Positions 31,646 to 43,931 of a DNA stretch of 64,000 nt are shown piece by piece. The position numbers and the translations under genes were made by a program. Within the stretch, counting starts at the first letter, position 1. Each line of letters starts with the position of its first letter. The notes under the pieces were generated by a model. That model had not been told where the DNA came from, did not search any database, and worked only from the letters and a program-made list of their open reading frames with translations. Location of the stretch: contig JBAJFE010000016.1 of NCBI GenBank assembly GCA_037903355.1, positions 434,001 to 498,000 of the forward strand, in the 5' to 3' direction. The stretch is from Trichuris trichiura (Eukaryota; Nematoda; Enoplea; Trichinellida; Trichuridae).

Positions 31646-34600
31646 TCAGCGAGAACGCTTAGTTAAAGCAACGACATACGGTCTGACCGCTATAGAGACA
31701 CAGTGTGAGGTTACTTCAGTTTGACAGTCACCACCTTCAGACACCACCGTGTCTATCCATAAAGCAGACAATGATACGGAACTACAAAGTTGCATGAAAC
31801 GAGGGGGACAAATGGGGTGCACAAGTACACCAAATTGAGCCATCATCTCCATATTAGCTTTCGAAGAAGCGTATACGCGATCACGTAGTGTTGAATAGTG
31901 AGCGCAATGATCGAACAGTTGCCATGGACCACCGAAGGCAATTGCCTCCCTTGGAAGCCATTTACCCTGACCGCCATAATGAAAGAAAATAGCACGGGGC
32001 ACACGGTTCCCTGCGCTAAGCGATTCTCCAACTTGCATTTCGAGCAAGCATAAATCACCACTATTTATCCGGATGCCGCGCCTTTCAAAGCGCGTTGTCA
32101 AATCGAGCGGCCACCAGCCGTCATCACTCCATATGCCCAATTTCATCAGAAGTATTTTAATCTCGTAGTGCGGAGTGAGGGCAAAGAAAACGTTATGCCA
32201 ATTAGTGCGATCATCACCTCGCAACAAAACGCTTGGAAATTCAAGCCCTCCAAGCAGCCGCCAATTGTTTCTGTTCACTTCCCAACCGGAAATGTGCCCA
32301 AATGTCGCTATCCACAGCACGTCAAGACCTAGAGTCGTTATCCCGTTTACTATTTCACTGTAAAAACCCATTACCATACTTGCGTTAAACCCACTGAATG
32401 CTGTAAGTACTTCAAATAGTCCACCCGCCAGGGACGCAACCTGACGAACAAACATACTCATTTGCTTTGCACTGACGAAGTCTGGAGTCCTCCTGTCAGG
32501 TTTGTAAAAACCGAGAGCACTTCCAACTCGGTGCAGGTGGGAGCCTGCACGGACGCTGTAATCGCATAACAAATTTTGAGTTTCCCAATTCCACGACATC
32601 TGTTGCCTTCCAACATCGTCAGCTTTAGTCATTCTCACAGTGCTTTTACTTATTGACCATTCAGCAGTCCAGGTACGCATATGCGGTGAGGAACGACACA
32701 ATAAAAGCGGCTGGAACGCTGCCACAGCATCCGAGTCACTTTCCAGGTCAGTCTCGTAGGCAAGGTAGAGGTCTGGGCATCCACATTGACGGGCAATCAC
32801 GTCGGACGCAGCCTTCGTTTCGGTCCACCATCTCCCGCATTTATTCAGCGTAGGCGCAGTCATGCTCCTGCCAATGTCGAATGGATGTAGCCGCTTAATC
32901 AGCATTGAGGTTTTCCAGGCACAAGAAAGGGCTGCATGGGGCTCCACCTGTGAGATAAGAGTATCCGTTTCATCGCCGGAGATTAAAAACGCATACGCAG
33001 CCTCCCGGCTGGCGCATGGTACCACATCAAAATGCCTGTTATAATTTGACTCAACCACAACCGCATAGAATACATCTACTGCTCTATCATGGGGCAGCTT
33101 CAATTGCGGAGCATTCCGCAATTCAACAATGTAAGGAGCAATTGTAGGCAGAGTGGGATGCCAGAAAGTTTCCGCAATATCGCCACTTCTTTCGTTCAAG
33201 AAAGCAAGGTGAGAATACGGCCTTCTAGTATGTAAATTAGGCTTTGCCCAAAACAAAACCCATTGATCGCGCGGCTCTATTTCTGGTTTTTTGACAACAT
33301 GCTCAGTCAAGTTCGCGTTTTCGGGCGGGGAGACGTCATCATGCACGGTCGCTGAATCCTTCGTCGCAAAGTTGTTCAAATCAACAACGCCAGGATCACT
33401 AGCAGATCCTGATGGCAACGCCTTTGGCCAAAACTTTCGCGTGAACAGTTCAGCCGCCATCGTAATGGCCGAACCGGCATTGAACCCCGCGTGGCTTCGA
33501 GCAGCTAGATTTTTCCAAGCAATGCCTACGTCTCTGTCTGCAGATCCGCCATTTAGCCAATCCCAGAAGAGTCGCTCCAAACTGGTTGACTCAGGACGTG
33601 AACCAGACAAATTCCACACCGGGACGTGAACGCCCAAATGTGCACTACCGCACCACCAAAACCGTAACCTATCGCTGGTCGTTGCGTCCACCAACACAAA
33701 AAGTACACGCTCCGGACCTGGTATAACGGACAGACTGGCCAAGGGTACAGCATCTAACCTAGTTCGACCTCTCGTCACAGATAGCACAGGCGTTTGAGCG
33801 TTAAAAATCTTTGACGTTAGATGGGCGAACGTGTACGGTATAAGCCAACTACCCTGATCAGACACCCGCACTGGTATCACTGCTACACTCTTGTCCCAAT
33901 ATCCAACCGAGAACTCGCCGATATCCCTGCCTGACCCACGGTAAACATCGACGTATCTATCCAACGGCATGGCAATGGCTTCAACGCGGTAAACATGACG
34001 TGGGCTGCAAGGCCCATATGAAAACGTGCCACCAACGAACTCAGGATTGACAGCGTACGTCAGCCGATCCTCCTTCATGGAATCGATATTCGGAACCAAC
34101 ATTCCAATCTGAATCAGCCGTACAAATACGTCTTCATCGTAGCAATTCGGCGGGCTTGCTGCAAGCCACTGAGCTAAACACTGCATGGACCTGTTTAGCA
34201 GACCACTTGACGACTGGACATCCGAATCGTTTCTATTGTTGTAGAGTGGTTGTCTAAACTCGGCAATATTTTGATCTCTTAGCTTAGCACACAAAGTGGA
34301 CATCCGTGTTGTGTCAGAAACAGGAGCCGCAGCGTTAACCAACCCACTGGGAGGCGCATAAGTGCCCATCAAACGAGTAGTGTATATCAGCCATTCCCAG
34401 TCATCGGCGCCCTTGCAATAGAACCGCAAGAAGCTCAACGTGCTGTAGGATTGCCAAATGTTGTATCTACCGTCACCATTGTCCGTGGTTGTCTGGTATG
34501 CAGTTTCACCCAATTTGGGCATACATTCCATGCCAGGTTTTATGGGCATAGCGTAGAGTGGATGCCATAAGGATGAGAGGGTTTCAAGCACCTTAATGTA

Positions 34601-34678
34601 CAAAGGAAACGGATCCGTATTGTTGTCGGCGCTGCCCTGGGGTGCGCGAGAGCTTCTGGTAATGTTTTCGGGAAACAT
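31646..34678 (-). CDS. Intronless 1010-aa protein, array copy 2; possibly derived from a viral capsid
   Basis: Uninterrupted from ATG at 34678 to the stop at 31646. Shares with copy 1 the stretch around residues 125-140 (LCAKL..QNIAEFRQ), which copies 3 and 4 lack in part, and a C-terminus of the same type. In the segment around residues 335-370 (RLRFW...NLSG.RPES) it instead matches copy 4, and around residues 795-817 (GWEVNRNNWRLLGGLEFPSV) it matches copies 3 and 4. This patchwork suggests exchange between copies. Family and function are unknown and the viral origin is a hypothesis. The polyadenylation word is weaker here (AGTAAA) than in the other copies. Flanked downstream by decayed gene sequence and upstream by the unit 2 to unit 3 junction. 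Confidence 0.85.
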   Translation of the reverse strand: MFPENITRSSRAPQGSADNNTDPFPLYIKVLETLSSLWHPLYAMPIKPGMECMPKLGETAYQTTTDNGDGRYNIWQSYSTLSFLRFYCKGADDWEWLIYTTRLMGTYAPPSGLVNAAAPVSDTTRMSTLCAKLRDQNIAEFRQPLYNNRNDSDVQSSSGLLNRSMQCLAQWLAASPPNCYDEDVFVRLIQIGMLVPNIDSMKEDRLTYAVNPEFVGGTFSYGPCSPRHVYRVEAIAMPLDRYVDVYRGSGRDIGEFSVGYWDKSVAVIPVRVSDQGSWLIPYTFAHLTSKIFNAQTPVLSVTRGRTRLDAVPLASLSVIPGPERVLFVLVDATTSDRLRFWWCGSAHLGVHVPVWNLSGSRPESTSLERLFWDWLNGGSADRDVGIAWKNLAARSHAGFNAGSAITMAAELFTRKFWPKALPSGSASDPGVVDLNNFATKDSATVHDDVSPPENANLTEHVVKKPEIEPRDQWVLFWAKPNLHTRRPYSHLAFLNERSGDIAETFWHPTLPTIAPYIVELRNAPQLKLPHDRAVDVFYAVVVESNYNRHFDVVPCASREAAYAFLISGDETDTLISQVEPHAALSCAWKTSMLIKRLHPFDIGRSMTAPTLNKCGRWWTETKAASDVIARQCGCPDLYLAYETDLESDSDAVAAFQPLLLCRSSPHMRTWTAEWSISKSTVRMTKADDVGRQQMSWNWETQNLLCDYSVRAGSHLHRVGSALGFYKPDRRTPDFVSAKQMSMFVRQVASLAGGLFEVLTAFSGFNASMVMGFYSEIVNGITTLGLDVLWIATFGHISGWEVNRNNWRLLGGLEFPSVLLRGDDRTNWHNVFFALTPHYEIKILLMKLGIWSDDGWWPLDLTTRFERRGIRINSGDLCLLEMQVGESLSAGNRVPRAIFFHYGGQGKWLPREAIAFGGPWQLFDHCAHYSTLRDRVYASSKANMEMMAQFGVLVHPICPPRFMQLCSSVSLSALWIDTVVSEGGDCQTEVTSHCVSIAVRPYVVALTKRSR

Positions 34679-36321
34679 TTTTCGTAGTTGGTCACACTGA
34701 CACTAAATGCTCCAATATCGTCCAATTTATATTGAAAACTGATGTCGCTGAAAACCAGCCGCGAGGTTTAACCGTCAACAACGACGAATTTTTAAATAAC
34801 TTTGTCCGAAGATATGATCACTGTCCTGAAAGCTAACGGAAGCTACTGCAGCATCCAGCATGGATAATCGCAAGTCATGCGCATTAACAGATACCCGATG
34901 GCCGAATACATGTCGAATGACGTAAATAACAGATAGAGTAGCAGACTGCAGTCACGCGCGCAAAACAATCCCGCAAGCCTTAAAGCTTCCGCGCTTCTGG
35001 CTAGTGTTACAACAATCGATACTCCGCGAGAAGAACAAGGTTCCTCTAATAGGACAGACCTAACAACCCTTTAAATTTCAAGCCCTCCCAAATAAACCGA
35101 AAAAACGCGAACAGAAAACTACAGTAAAAAACGGACAATAGGAGTAGGGATAATGCGAATTGCCTAACGCAAGTGAACCTGGACGTAGCGCTATAAGCTT
35201 TGACGAAAGATTTTAAGTCAAAGAAGCCCAAAAGATGCTAATTGGACTCAACGGTCCATCCGGTGCCAGCTAGCCATCACCTTTAGCCAACGCGTCGGTT
35301 GAGAGAAACTTATTCCGTTTTTCGCCGCGAATAATACAATAATCTTCCTAATAATCAAATCTCTCCTAACAGGAAGTAGACAATAGGGCGAACGCCATCG
35401 CCTACTTATTTTGCGCGCTTCTTCGCTCTCCTAATGCCGCGTTAACCGGGGCTGCAATTCTTGACGATTCTGCTCTAGATTTTGTGCACAAGCAGCAACT
35501 ACTTTGCTGAACCCTGCACTCCCTAATTGAAACAGCAAAACACCGTTACGGGACAGACTTGATTGTTACTACGTTACTCCTGCCCGCCAATGCCGTTACA
35601 AAGCCTTAATGCAGGCTTACTCTGTGTGCCTTTCTTTTATAGCAAATATGACAAAGTTAACCAAGCAAAAGAATGATTTTGCCAATGCTACAAGTCGTGA
35701 GCAATCGCAAAAATTTTGTATAGCGCCGATCCGAGGAAGAAAGATTTTTAACAGCGAAGCGCAACTGACCTGCTTTTCGTTCTTCATACTGTAGGATGCC
35801 GCAGACTGCTCGTACTTTGAAGCGATCGCGTTTGTTGTTCTCTTGGCTGTTATTCGTTACGATTCTTGTTAGGTCTAGTTCGATCTCATCCGGTCGCATC
35901 GCACGAAAATAATTTTGCCGTTCAGCTAAGTTACCACTGTCCTGCGAATGGGTGATGCTTGTTCATATCGCCCATTAATGATATTCAAACAGAGCAGTCA
36001 GTCGCAATGTACGATATTGCATAGAGAAGGCTGTGGCGAAATTGGCCACATGAGAAGATATGATCCACTTCAACAGTTGTTTGCATGGAGGATGTCTGTA
36101 GCGATCAGCATGAAGGTTCTTTAAGATATCTGAGCGGGCTGGTGAGCATAAGTGTACGATACGAGCACGAGAGCACAGATTAAAATCAAGTGAATGAGTG
36201 GAAGATATGACCCGCCTGATCTTGTGCTTAGAGGGAAGGTGTCGGCGGGAAACATCTTCCAGTTTTATTTACGATATCCGACCGGACTGCTGAGCACAAA
36301 TGCGCGGCACGAGCCGGCAAG

Positions 36322-36492
36322 CATGCTATGATCCATTTGAAAGTAGTTCCAATGAATGGGTATCTTGGACAAGTGGCAGCCGCGCTGCATCCAGACGGCA
36401 TTATTCGCCTGTACAATGACGAAGAGAAGAGAACAATCCTTGAAATAATGGACAGCGATAATTTCATCGCGTTCACAATGAAGTCGTGCTGA
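36322..36492 (+). pseudogene. Orphan copy of the cbs last exon, unit 3 (57 codons)
   Basis: Same breakpoint and stop as the unit 2 fragment. The reading frame is open but changed at several residues (NGYLGQVAA, GIIRLYN, DNFIAFTMKSC). No acceptor site precedes it. It confirms that units 2 and 3 came from the same junction. Confidence 0.92.
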
Positions 36493-36899
36493 TCAAGTAT
36501 TCAGTTGTTTCCGCCAACAGTGCGTCTCTTATCACCGGTTCCATTAGGGAATGTACTAGACAGCTTTTAGTACGCTTTTGCATAAGTGTTTAAGGTGAAA
36601 TTATCCATACATGATTATTACATTTTTTTAATGAAAGGTGTTCATATGACGCCTTGCTTTCGCAAGGAATATTCTGTCCAATGTTTAAGACTTCTTCGGG
36701 AATGGTATACGACGAGCATCGCTGATTTTTTTGCAGCAGTATATGCAGCGACATTAAAGTAGAAATAAATGTTGTTATCCTTTTCGTATAAGCGGCATAG
36801 CTAACTGTTTTTAACCTTCGTTTACGTCCCATAATTGCAGCACATTTTTCAACAGCTGTTTGCTCGCTCCAAAGTGCGCACCAGTAATTGGACAACAAA

Positions 36900-38815
36900 T
36901 TCAAATTTGTTTACTTGATTCTGTCAGCAGAAATGAAAGTTAACATCGATCGTCTTCTAGAAAAAATGAAGCTTCGCTTCAATCAAAGCTGTTAATCAAA
37001 TGAGAACGACCTTCCTGATCTGTTCGTCTTCCTCAAACAGCATTATTAGCAGAGACAAATGACAAATAAGGAAATTATCTCAAAGCGGCGAAATTACTGG
37101 CAACCATATCATCAGCGCTTGAACTGCTGCCGCTATGACCGCATTGCAGTTGTCACCTTCTTTCCTGCCCATTTCTTGTCGCAAAGGCATCCTTTCAGGA
37201 AGAACCCGTTTCTTGTACCCATTGTATCATTTGTATTTTCACACTCGCTACTCTGCCACTGCTTTCAACTGACCTGTTCATGGTCGTCGCAAGGATATCT
37301 TCTCGGAAGGAATCCATATCGTTCTCTGACCCCCGGCAAAACATATCGTCAAATATCGTGTCATATCTTATCAGATAAGAGTATGCTCTTGGTCAGAATA
37401 AAGAAACTCTTCATATAGCCCGCACAGCTTTAGCGTAATTTTTGAAAATACATACATTCTCGTTTCGCCATTTGAGCTCGAAAAAAGGAAAATATCGTCG
37501 ATATCTTCGGGAGGTGTTTCAAACCCAGGCCACCTTTACCCGTCTGATAGTATACCTGTAGGCTAAGCGGCCTGGTTTAAATATCATTTATGAGTCGCAT
37601 CGACGCCGGAGGTTAACGTTAGCAACCATTTGGAAAGTTTCTCTTCCATTTAGTTTTTCTTCAGGAAACCAGAATCTTCTACTCCATTTATTACTAAGCA
37701 TGCCAAATCCATATTTTGCGTGGACATTACGAGCTCATTTGCATACCATGCAAATGCGCCTGATATACTGCCCTGTAGGTTGACCAGGACAGCTTAGATG
37801 GTCATCTATATGCTTCTCCATTGTAAATTGAATATCTTTGTTGATAAACTATCAGATAGAGTGATTCTCCAGTGGAAGTGGACGGATTTTCAAAAAACCA
37901 AACGAGAGCCATATTTTCCATTTAAGTGTTTACCGACCCTGCCGGTCCAACAGATTTTGCCTGACGTATATTCTGGTTCATTTGCTTGTTTTAGTTTCTT
38001 TGCCGCGTGACATCACGGACCCGCCTGCGGCGTTCTTCAAGGCGTATCGTAATATCGATAATATTCATCCGTATATCGATCAGCTTGTATAAATCATTGT
38101 TGCGTACCTGCAAATGGTGCAAGCTGTACCTTGGCATTCACACACTTTCATGACATCATCTGGCGCAAGTAGAACGAACGTACTTGCCCCAGATAAATGT
38201 TTAAGTTAGATGATCATTCTTAATCGCTCTCAGCGCTTGGTTGAACAATTTTCATTTTCTGCATTCGGCACAGTTTCCTCATAAGGATTGCGCCCAGAGT
38301 AAACAACCTGGCAAAATAGAAAAGCTTCTCTATAGGTGTGGTACTACTTTTGACGTTTGCTTCGGCTGACGAATGTCCTTGCGACACTGGGACTTCAGGC
38401 TGCCTTGAAGTTGTAGCTTTACAAAGGCTGGAGCCGCTTGATTGAACCATAGAAATTGGCTTTTGTAACAGGAAGAATCGAAAAAGTCGAGCGTCGTGTT
38501 TGGGCAACGTTCCTCGTTCTTCGAATGGCCCAACGAAGCTACCGAAAGTTCAAACGGCGGAACAACTTCTCAATCCGCGATTGATGACGACAATGTCACG
38601 CACGGTAACGGAGCATCCTTGGCGGGAAGCAAACCGCCTTTACGCAACAGACAAAGAAATGAAGTCGACCAAACAGTCGCGTAATTTTCGTTTCGTGACC
38701 CGCAAGCGTTCAACGATAAGCAAGAGGAACTAGTCAAAAACTGAAGCAGGAGAAAGGTACATGTCATTCCAGTGCGGGCGTCAGAATCGCGCACAATCTG
38801 GTCATGAAGCAAACA
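36900..38815 (-). pseudogene. Remains of the unidentified gene, unit 3
   Basis: Minus-strand segments correspond to those of units 1 and 2: SSSIAD then TGA (about 38580), TTLDFFDSSCYKS (about 38470), MNIIDITIRLEERRRRVRDV (about 38040) and AWYANELVMSTQNMDLACLV (about 37700-37790, where the TAG of unit 1 is a Trp codon). Several stops. The protein is unrecognised. Confidence 0.4.
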
Positions 38816-40004
38816 GCACCCGGCACGTAGACGTAAAAACGGAACTCACTACCATAATCGATATGTTGCTAAGGATATACTTTATAACGGACAAAGAAAT
38901 CGTTCATGCCTTTACAGTTATGAAGGATAAGAACTTTTGCAAAATCTAAAAGAAAACAATTGTTGCTCCGCTGAATTTTGTCTTCGCAAAAACATGACAG
39001 CTGAAAAGCTGTTCGCATGGAAGTGTCACTTTCCAGCGGTGAAACATGTGGTTTCAAGCTTTCTCGCGGATTTTCTCGTTTCTCCGCTAACTTTGATCGT
39101 TGCTTCTTTAATAGACGGTGCTCTGTTATCATCGTCAATGCTTTTTACTTTAAACGAAAGCTGCGTTCGCAATATCGATTGCGGTGGCGGTCCTGCTCAT
39201 GCTTTTCCATGCTCAAAAAACGGTATGCCTCGTAACGTCAAGCTACGGAGCAGTGAAAAATGTTTATGTCAGCTCATCGAATTTTACTGTACATATTGAT
39301 GCCCAGATAAGTTGGTAAAAGCAATAAGCAGGTAACCTTACATTTAAAAAACCATAGATCTATGCACGACCGTAAAATAAAATCGTAACTTGCGAACAAC
39401 TTTGTCATAGAGCTAAATAAGAAAAAAAACTAACCAAGCAATCTGCAACTTCACGTTTCTACTAACGTTTCGTCTGATGCTAATAGTTATGTCCACTGTT
39501 TATTCCTAACGAAGCAAAGTTAGTTGGTTTATTACTAATACGACTGCTTAGGCTTATCTGCGACCGCCATCCTGAACTCAACGACCTATTGTGAATGGAG
39601 TTTCAGCTAGTTTAAGGTTCGGTACTTATGTTGGCAGCGTAGAAAACGAAAGCATAATTGATCATATACATTGAAAAAATTAGTTAACTGCAAACTTGAA
39701 AAGCGATGCAAAAAAATAAAGCACAAGTCAACGTTACACCAAGAGACAATTCTTGCACAAAGAATGTGACGCTTTGCCGTAATAAATTTGAGCAGCGGAA
39801 TAAGTTTATAAGCTGCTCGAATAATGCGTTTCCCTTCGTCAGTTCAGTTGGCAAAACAAGAATAAACACTGGTTTGATGACATCACCACTGTTTTCGTAT
39901 TAAGTTAATGGCAATGATAAATTTGCACTTTGAAAATAACCTTTTATTTACGAAACAGTGTGACAGCACACGCTGAAACTTCCGGGACTCTTCTAATCCC
40001 ATTT

Positions 40005-43000
40005 TCAGCGAGACCCATGAATCAAAGAAAGGATATACAAAATGTGTTCGCTATAAATAGAGAGATAGTCTGAGGCTACTTTAGTTTGACATCTATCACT
40101 TTCAGACACTGCCGTGTCTACCCATAAAGCAGAAGATAATACGGAATTATAAACTTGCATAAAACGAGGGGGACAGATCGGGTGCACAACTACACCAAAA
40201 CGATCTATCATCTTAATATGAGGCATTGAAGAGCCGCTTGAGCGATAGCAATGCGTTGAATAGTGACCGCAATGATCAAACAGTTGCCACGGACCACCGA
40301 AGGCAATTGCCTCCCTTGGAAGCCATTTGCCCTGACCGCCATAATGAAAGAAAATAGCACGGGGCACGCAGTTCCGTGCACTAAGCGATTCTCCAACTTG
40401 CATTTCGAGCAAGCATAAATTAGCACTATCTATCTGTATCCCGCGCCGTTCAAATAGAGTAGACAAATCGCGCGGCCACCAGCCATCGTCACTCCATATG
40501 CCCAGTTTCACCAAAAGTATTTTAACCTCATAGTGAGGAGTGAGGCTAAAGAAAACGCTACTCCAATTAGTGTGATCATCACCACGCAACAAAACACTTG
40601 GAAATTCAAGCCCGCCAAGGAGCCGCCAATTGTTTCTGTTCACTTCCCAACCGGAAATGTGCCCAAATGTCGGTATCCACAGCCCATCAAGAGTTTTAGC
40701 CGTCATCTCATTTGCTATTTCACTGTAAAGACCCAATACCATAGTTGCGTTAAACCCATTGAACGCTGTAAGTACTTCAAATAGTCCACCCGCCAGGCAT
40801 GCAACCTGACGAACAAACATACTCAAGTGCCTGGCACTTAAGAAGTGTGGAGTCTTCCCGTCAGCTTTGTAAAAGCCAAGGGCATTTCCAAGTCGGTGCA
40901 GGTGGGAGCCTGTACAGACACTGTAATCATATAACAAATCTGGACTATCGCAATTCAACAACATCTGTGACCTTTCAACATCGTCAACTTCTGTCATTGT
41001 CACTCCGCTTTTATTTACTGACCATTCGGCGGTCCAGGTACGCATATGCGGTGAAGAACGACAGAAAACGAGCGGCTTGAATGCTGCCACAGCGTCCGAG
41101 TCACTTTCCAGGTCAGTCTCATAGGCAAGGTAGAGGTCTGGGCATCCACATTGACAGGCTATCTCGTCGGACGCAGCCTTTGTTTCAGTCCACCATCGGC
41201 CACATTTATTCAACGTAGGAGCAGTAGTGCTACTGCCTATGTCGAATAGATGCAGCCGCTTAATCAGCGCCGACGTTGCACAGGCACAAGAAGGGGCTTC
41301 CTGGGGCTTCAGCTGTGAGAGAAGAGTATGTGTTTTATCTCCGGACATTAAAAACTTATATGCTGCCTCCCGGCTGTCGCACGGTACCACATCAAAATGT
41401 CTGTCATATTTTGATTCAACCACAACCGCCCAAACTACATCTACCGCTGTATCATCAGGCAGCTTCAATTGTGGAGCGTTCCGCAATTCAACAACGTAAG
41501 GAGCAATTGTAGGCAGACTGGGATGCCAGAAGGTCTCAGCAGTATCGCCACTTTTTTGATTAAACAAAGCAAGGTGAGAATACGGTTTCTTAGTATGTAA
41601 ATGAGGCTCAGCCCAAAATAAAACCCATTGGTCGCGCGGCTCTATTTCTGGCCTTTTGACAACATGTTCAGTCACGTTCGAGTGTGTGGGCATGGAGACG
41701 CCATCATGCACAGTCGCTGAATCCTTCGTTGCAAAGTTGTTCAAATCAACAACGCTAAGATCACTAGCGAATTTTGAAGATGGCAACGCCTTTGGCCAAA
41801 ACTTTCGCGTGAACAGCTCAGCCGCCATCGTAATGGCGGAAACGGGCTTCAACCCTGCCCGGGTTCGAGCAGCTAGATTTTTCCAAGCAATGCCAACGTC
41901 GTTGTCTGCGGATCCGCAAGTCAACCAATCCCAGAAAAGTGGCCCCAAACTGGCTGGTTTGACAGATACAACAAAGGGGAGCACCGGCACGCCAGCCGCG
42001 AAGTATGAGCCACCACAACGCCAATACTGCAACTGAGTATCTTTGATCGTTGCGTCTAATAATACAAAAAGTACACGCTCCGGACCAGGTATAACGGAAA
42101 GACTGGCCAAGGGTATAGCATCTAACCTGGCTCGGCCTCGCCTGACAGATAGCACAGGCGTTTGAGCGTTAAAAATCTTCGACGTTAGATGGGCGAACGT
42201 GTATGGTATAAGCCAGTGACCGTGATCGGTCGTCCGCACTGGTATCACCGCTACACTCTTATCCCAATATTCAAGCGAAAAGTTGTACAAATTATCGACT
42301 AAGCCACTGTAAGCACAGACGTACATATCCAACGGAATGGCCACGGCATCAACGCGGTAAACTTGAAGTGGGCTACAGGGCCCAAAAGAAAACGTGCCAC
42401 CAACGAACTCTGGATTGACAGCGCACGTTAGCCGATCCTCCTTCATGCAATCGACATTCGGAATCAACATCCCAATCTGAATCAATCGCAGAAATACGTC
42501 CTCATCGTAGCTATTCGGTGGGCTTGCTGCAAGCGAGTGAGCTAAACGCCGGATGGACTTGTTTAGTAGATCGCTTGACGACTCGTCCTTGGCAACGTTT
42601 CTATTGTCATAAAGTCTTTGTCCAATTTCGATAATGTTTTGATCTTTTAGCTTTGGGATGTCAGAAACACGAGCCCTAACGTCAATCAACTTGCTGGGGG
42701 GCGCATAAGTGCCCAACAAACGAGTAGTGTATATCAGCCATTCCCAGTCATCGGCGCCTTTGCAATAGAATCGGAGGAAGCTCAACGTGCTGTAGGATTG
42801 CCAAATGTTGTATCTACCGTCACCGTTCTCCGCGGTTGTCTGGTATGCAGTTTCACTTAATGTAAGCATACTTTCCGCGATAGGTGTTAATGGCATAGTG
42901 CCTCGTGGCTGCCATAGAGATGCGAGGGCCTTAAGCACCTTACTGTGCAAAGGAAAAGGGTCCGTATTGTTGTCGGCTCCGCCGTCTGGAGTACAAGAGC

Positions 43001-43025
43001 TCGTAGCAGTGTCTTCGGGAAACAT
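40005..43025 (-). CDS. Intronless 1006-aa protein, array copy 3; possibly derived from a viral capsid
   Basis: Uninterrupted from ATG at 43025 to the stop at 40005, with TTTATT (AATAAA on the minus strand) about 60 bases downstream. It shares with copy 4 a short deletion giving ...PKLKDQN and the C-terminal type YLSIYSE...YILSLI.GSR. Its variable segment near residues 335-370 is unlike any other copy. The conserved blocks NIWQSYSTLSFLRF, NPEFVGGTFSFGPCSP and FVRQVACLAGGLFEVLTAF are kept. Function unknown; viral origin is a hypothesis. It lies in array unit 3, with 665 bp of normal 5' flank before the copia element begins. Confidence 0.85.
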   Translation of the reverse strand: MFPEDTATSSCTPDGGADNNTDPFPLHSKVLKALASLWQPRGTMPLTPIAESMLTLSETAYQTTAENGDGRYNIWQSYSTLSFLRFYCKGADDWEWLIYTTRLLGTYAPPSKLIDVRARVSDIPKLKDQNIIEIGQRLYDNRNVAKDESSSDLLNKSIRRLAHSLAASPPNSYDEDVFLRLIQIGMLIPNVDCMKEDRLTCAVNPEFVGGTFSFGPCSPLQVYRVDAVAIPLDMYVCAYSGLVDNLYNFSLEYWDKSVAVIPVRTTDHGHWLIPYTFAHLTSKIFNAQTPVLSVRRGRARLDAIPLASLSVIPGPERVLFVLLDATIKDTQLQYWRCGGSYFAAGVPVLPFVVSVKPASLGPLFWDWLTCGSADNDVGIAWKNLAARTRAGLKPVSAITMAAELFTRKFWPKALPSSKFASDLSVVDLNNFATKDSATVHDGVSMPTHSNVTEHVVKRPEIEPRDQWVLFWAEPHLHTKKPYSHLALFNQKSGDTAETFWHPSLPTIAPYVVELRNAPQLKLPDDTAVDVVWAVVVESKYDRHFDVVPCDSREAAYKFLMSGDKTHTLLSQLKPQEAPSCACATSALIKRLHLFDIGSSTTAPTLNKCGRWWTETKAASDEIACQCGCPDLYLAYETDLESDSDAVAAFKPLVFCRSSPHMRTWTAEWSVNKSGVTMTEVDDVERSQMLLNCDSPDLLYDYSVCTGSHLHRLGNALGFYKADGKTPHFLSARHLSMFVRQVACLAGGLFEVLTAFNGFNATMVLGLYSEIANEMTAKTLDGLWIPTFGHISGWEVNRNNWRLLGGLEFPSVLLRGDDHTNWSSVFFSLTPHYEVKILLVKLGIWSDDGWWPRDLSTLFERRGIQIDSANLCLLEMQVGESLSARNCVPRAIFFHYGGQGKWLPREAIAFGGPWQLFDHCGHYSTHCYRSSGSSMPHIKMIDRFGVVVHPICPPRFMQVYNSVLSSALWVDTAVSESDRCQTKVASDYLSIYSEHILYILSLIHGSR

Positions 43026-43692
43026 TTCTCCTAGTTGATAACACTGACGCCAAGTGCTTCGATATCGCTCAATTTATGTTAAAAGGTGACGTCGCTGACA
43101 ACCAGCAGTGAGGTTTAACCATCAACAACCACGGATTACTAACCATCTGTGTGCGACGATATAATCATTCAGCGAAAGCTAACCAAAGCTAGTCCGTGGT
43201 TTGAAATGGACATTTGCTTGATTTTACCACAAGCCATATGCCGATGGCCAAATGCAAGGCTTGAGTGACGTAAGTAATAGACAGAGTAGCGGACTGCAGT
43301 CAGACGCGCAAAACAATCCTGGAAGCCTTAAAGCTTCCGCGCTTCTGGCTCGTTACAACAACGGATACTTCGTGAGAAGATCAGAGTTTGTATACTAGAA
43401 CGGGCCTAAAAGCTTTTTAAATTCCAAGTACTAGCAAATTAACGAAAACAAACGCGAACAAGAAGCTACAGTAAAGAAAGCGGACAACGTTTGGAAGGCT
43501 AATGCGAATTGCCTAACGTAAGCGAACCTGGAGATAGGGCTATAAACTTTGACGAAACAGTGGAAGTGAAAGAAGCCGAAAAAATGTTAATGTGGCTCAA
43601 CAGTGCGTCTCGAGCGAGCGACCCACCATCTTAACCCAATGCATCCGTTGAGAGGGGTTTCTTCCTTTTTTTGCCGCAAATAACAAAGTAAT

Positions 43693-43931
43693 TGTTGAGA
43701 AATGCAAACTGACGCGTCAATATGAGCATATCAGTTAAGCGTGTCAGGATGATTCACGGTTGGCCTATTGCCAACTGTGCGACACGCCGGGCGCTGCCTG
43801 TTTGCTCGCTTTTACTCTACTCGCTAGTTTTCGCTTTCGCTGAACACCCGTGCTTGTTAGCTAGGCGTATGCTGACAGTAAAGTAAACTTCCTAACCGAG
43901 CTCCGAGTGCTGCGCATATAATTTTACAACA
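43693..43931 (+). repeat. Left LTR of the copia element
   Basis: 239 bp, TG...CA ends, ending GCATATAATTTTACAACA. Inserted in the 5' flank of array unit 3 after CAAAGTAAT, which matches sequence uninterrupted in unit 1 near 26690. Confidence 0.95.
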
